The notes under the pieces: model-generated
The model's database searches: none
What the model saw: only the letters and a program-made list of their open reading frames with translations
Told to the model about the DNA's origin: nothing
In this document: in pieces, positions 62,892 through 64,000 of the stretch
How the letters are laid out: every line of letters starts with the position of its first letter
Position numbering within the stretch: the stretch's first letter is position 1
Position numbers and translations under genes: made by a program
Origin: Streptococcus parasuis
Lineage (GTDB): Bacteria; Bacillota; Bacilli; Lactobacillales; Streptococcaceae
Direction of reading: 5' to 3'
Length of the DNA stretch: 64,000 nucleotides
NCBI RefSeq assembly: GCF_021654455.1
Contig: NZ_AP024276.1
Location: 1,860,001 to 1,924,000 of the forward strand

Positions 62892-63218
62892 ATGCATTTT
62901 CCCGTTCCTGCTGTGTTGACAGAATTTCTCATCATGGCTATTTTGGAATCCGATGATTCTTATGGCTATGAAATCTGTCAGACCATTAAATTAATTGCCA
63001 ACATCAAGGAGTCCGCCCTCTATCCCATCCTAAAACGATTGGAGCAAAATGACTTTTTGACTACTTATTCCCAAGAATATCAGGGTCGTATGCGCAAGTA
63101 TTATAGCCTAACTCAGTTAGGTCACGAAGAATTGGTCCGACTCAAAGATGACTGGGATACCTATACCAACACGATAAACGGCATCATAGAAGGGAGCGTC
63201 CGCCATGACAAGAACTGA
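62892..63218 (+). CDS. PadR-family transcriptional regulator
   Basis: The 108-residue protein (from ATG 62892) has the PadR winged helix (MAILESDDSYGYEICQTI, LYPILKRLEQNDFLTTY). It overlaps the DUF1700 gene by 14 bp, a common PadR-DUF1700-DUF4097 operon that senses envelope stress in Firmicutes. The ATG 62892 is preferred to the upstream GTG because AAAGGAGTG precedes it. Confidence 0.9.
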   Translation: MHFPVPAVLTEFLIMAILESDDSYGYEICQTIKLIANIKESALYPILKRLEQNDFLTTYSQEYQGRMRKYYSLTQLGHEELVRLKDDWDTYTNTINGIIEGSVRHDKN

Positions 63219-63960
63219 ATACATGGAGCAGTTAGAAAAATATCTCAAAAAACTGCCCCACAAAGAATATTTTGAAGCCATCAGCTTCTTTAATGAGTAT
63301 TTTGACGAGGCTGGACCAGAGCGTGAAACAGAAATTATAGAAGAACTTGGTTCCCCAAAAGAAGCTGCCAGCGAACTCATTAACAACATGCTCAACAAGC
63401 AAATCCAGGAGGAGAAGGATCAACAAGAACCTGTTCAACTCAACTGGAAACTCTGGGTTGGTCTGGGAGCCTTAAGTATGACAGGTCTCTTCTCTTTCTT
63501 CCTACTCTTTATCATGGGAGAGTTTATCGGAGTCATTCCTCTGTTTGCGACTCTTATCCTCGGCGCCTTTTTCCTCGGTCGCTACTTCCGTAATTTTAGC
63601 CAAACAAAACGAACGCTCTGGTTGGCTATCCTAGCTGTCATTTCCCTGCCTATCGCCATTCCACTTTTGCTCATTCTCCTAGCTAGTCTATTGGGATTGG
63701 TGGCGCTCATCTTGGCCCTCATTGTCGGTGCCTTTATTTTGGGTGTCGGACTTCTCACCAGCGGTGGCTATCTGATTTGGGAAGCCTTTAGCCTTATGTC
63801 AGAAGGTTTCAATATCTTCCTCATGGGGTTTGGCTCAGGTTTATCTTTGATTGGCGGAGCTATTCTCATCTACATCTTGACTGGATTTTTTGCCTACTGG
63901 TCTTGGCGACTGGTCAAGGCTTGCTTCAAATGGATCTTGAAACGAGGTAAACGAGCATGA
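63205..63960 (+). CDS. DUF1700-family membrane protein (HAAS domain)
   Basis: The 251-residue protein has an N-terminal cytoplasmic helical domain (residues 1 to 75; MEQLEKYLKKLPHKEYFEAI) and four to six hydrophobic helices from about 82 onwards. This is the DUF1700/HAAS layout that accompanies PadR regulators and DUF4097 proteins. It ends with ATGA overlapping the next start codon. Confidence 0.87.
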   Translation: MTRTEYMEQLEKYLKKLPHKEYFEAISFFNEYFDEAGPERETEIIEELGSPKEAASELINNMLNKQIQEEKDQQEPVQLNWKLWVGLGALSMTGLFSFFLLFIMGEFIGVIPLFATLILGAFFLGRYFRNFSQTKRTLWLAILAVISLPIAIPLLLILLASLLGLVALILALIVGAFILGVGLLTSGGYLIWEAFSLMSEGFNIFLMGFGSGLSLIGGAILIYILTGFFAYWSWRLVKACFKWILKRGKRA

Positions 63961-64000
63961 AAAAGAAACTTACCATCGCCATTATTATCGGCTTTGTCAG
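63957..64000 (+). CDS. Start of the next gene in the padR operon (probable DUF4097 protein), partial
   Basis: An ATG overlapping the DUF1700 stop (ATGA) starts MKKKLTIAIIIGFV, a basic-then-hydrophobic membrane start, and runs off the right edge. The DUF4097 identity is inferred from the usual operon order only. Confidence 0.55.
   Translation, partial: MKKKLTIAIIIGFV

Noticed and set aside
1..64000. CRISPR arrays, tRNA and rRNA genes
   Set aside because: No regularly spaced repeats, no cas genes, and no tRNA cloverleaf or rRNA sequence were noticed while reading both strands.

Overview
The window is low-GC Firmicute DNA with streptococcal gene content and order: rplM-rpsI, rlmB-yacP-degV, msmK, trmB-ccrZ-ecsBA, lcp-tsaE-fakA, adhE, hisS, rpmF-rpmG. 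Streptococcus suis or a close relative is my best guess, made from gene content and not from any database comparison.

Region 1 (1 to about 22,260) is most of an integrative conjugative element (ICE) of the Tn916/ICESt3/ICEBs1 superfamily, integrated at the 3' end of rpsI. The left end lies outside the window. The left part is leftward cargo: a CDF metal exporter with a divergent MerR regulator, a truncated PHP-domain gene, an SOS-type mutagenesis cassette (HdiR-like repressor, UmuC, YolD-like, DUF5960-like), and an MBL hydrolase. An XRE repressor faces a strong rightward promoter carrying two operator dyads, followed by about 500 nt of structured leader. Then comes the transfer module: two HelP/DUF961 proteins, the FtsK-like coupling ATPase, oriT, the MobT relaxase, small proteins, TcpC, TcpE, the VirB4 ATPase, a VirB6-like protein and a CwlT-like cell-wall hydrolase. 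A VbhA/Fic antitoxin-toxin pair with its own promoter and terminator sits between virB4 and virB6. Xis and a tyrosine integrase abut rpsI.

Region 2 (22,262 to 30,745) is core chromosome: rpsI and rplM with a structured leader, a decayed GNAT gene carrying a 98-bp MITE-like insertion, degV, yacP, rlmB, a DUF1761 protein, kup, a FUSC-type transporter and a CadD-like exporter.

Region 3 (30,756 to 35,130) is a group II intron lying immediately after the msmK terminator. It is interrupted by an IS66-family element with an 8-bp target duplication. The intron reverse transcriptase and the IS66 transposase both carry frameshifts.

Region 4 (35,181 to 51,517) is core: msmK, a PucR-type regulator, rpmB, trmB-ccrZ, ecsAB, hit, an lcp-GNAT-tsaE cluster, fakA-gls24, adhE, hisS and rpmF-rpmG. 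Several promoters have readable control sites: cre at msmK, paired Rex sites at adhE, and an apparently leaderless tsaE.

Region 5 (about 51,640 to 54,570) is a small accessory island after rpmG. It encodes an OLD-type ATPase/TOPRIM nuclease, a small XRE regulator and a divergent DUF4238-like protein whose promoter is covered by two tandem 18-bp operators. It looks like an autoregulated defence or toxin module and is the best candidate here for something undescribed.

Region 6 (54,655 to 64,000) is a four-domain CoA-disulfide/persulfide reductase fusion under a CsoR/CstR-type operator, a NUDIX CoA pyrophosphatase, a HerA-like ATPase, glpF, a formate/nitrite channel, lrgAB, and a PadR-DUF1700 operon running off the right edge.
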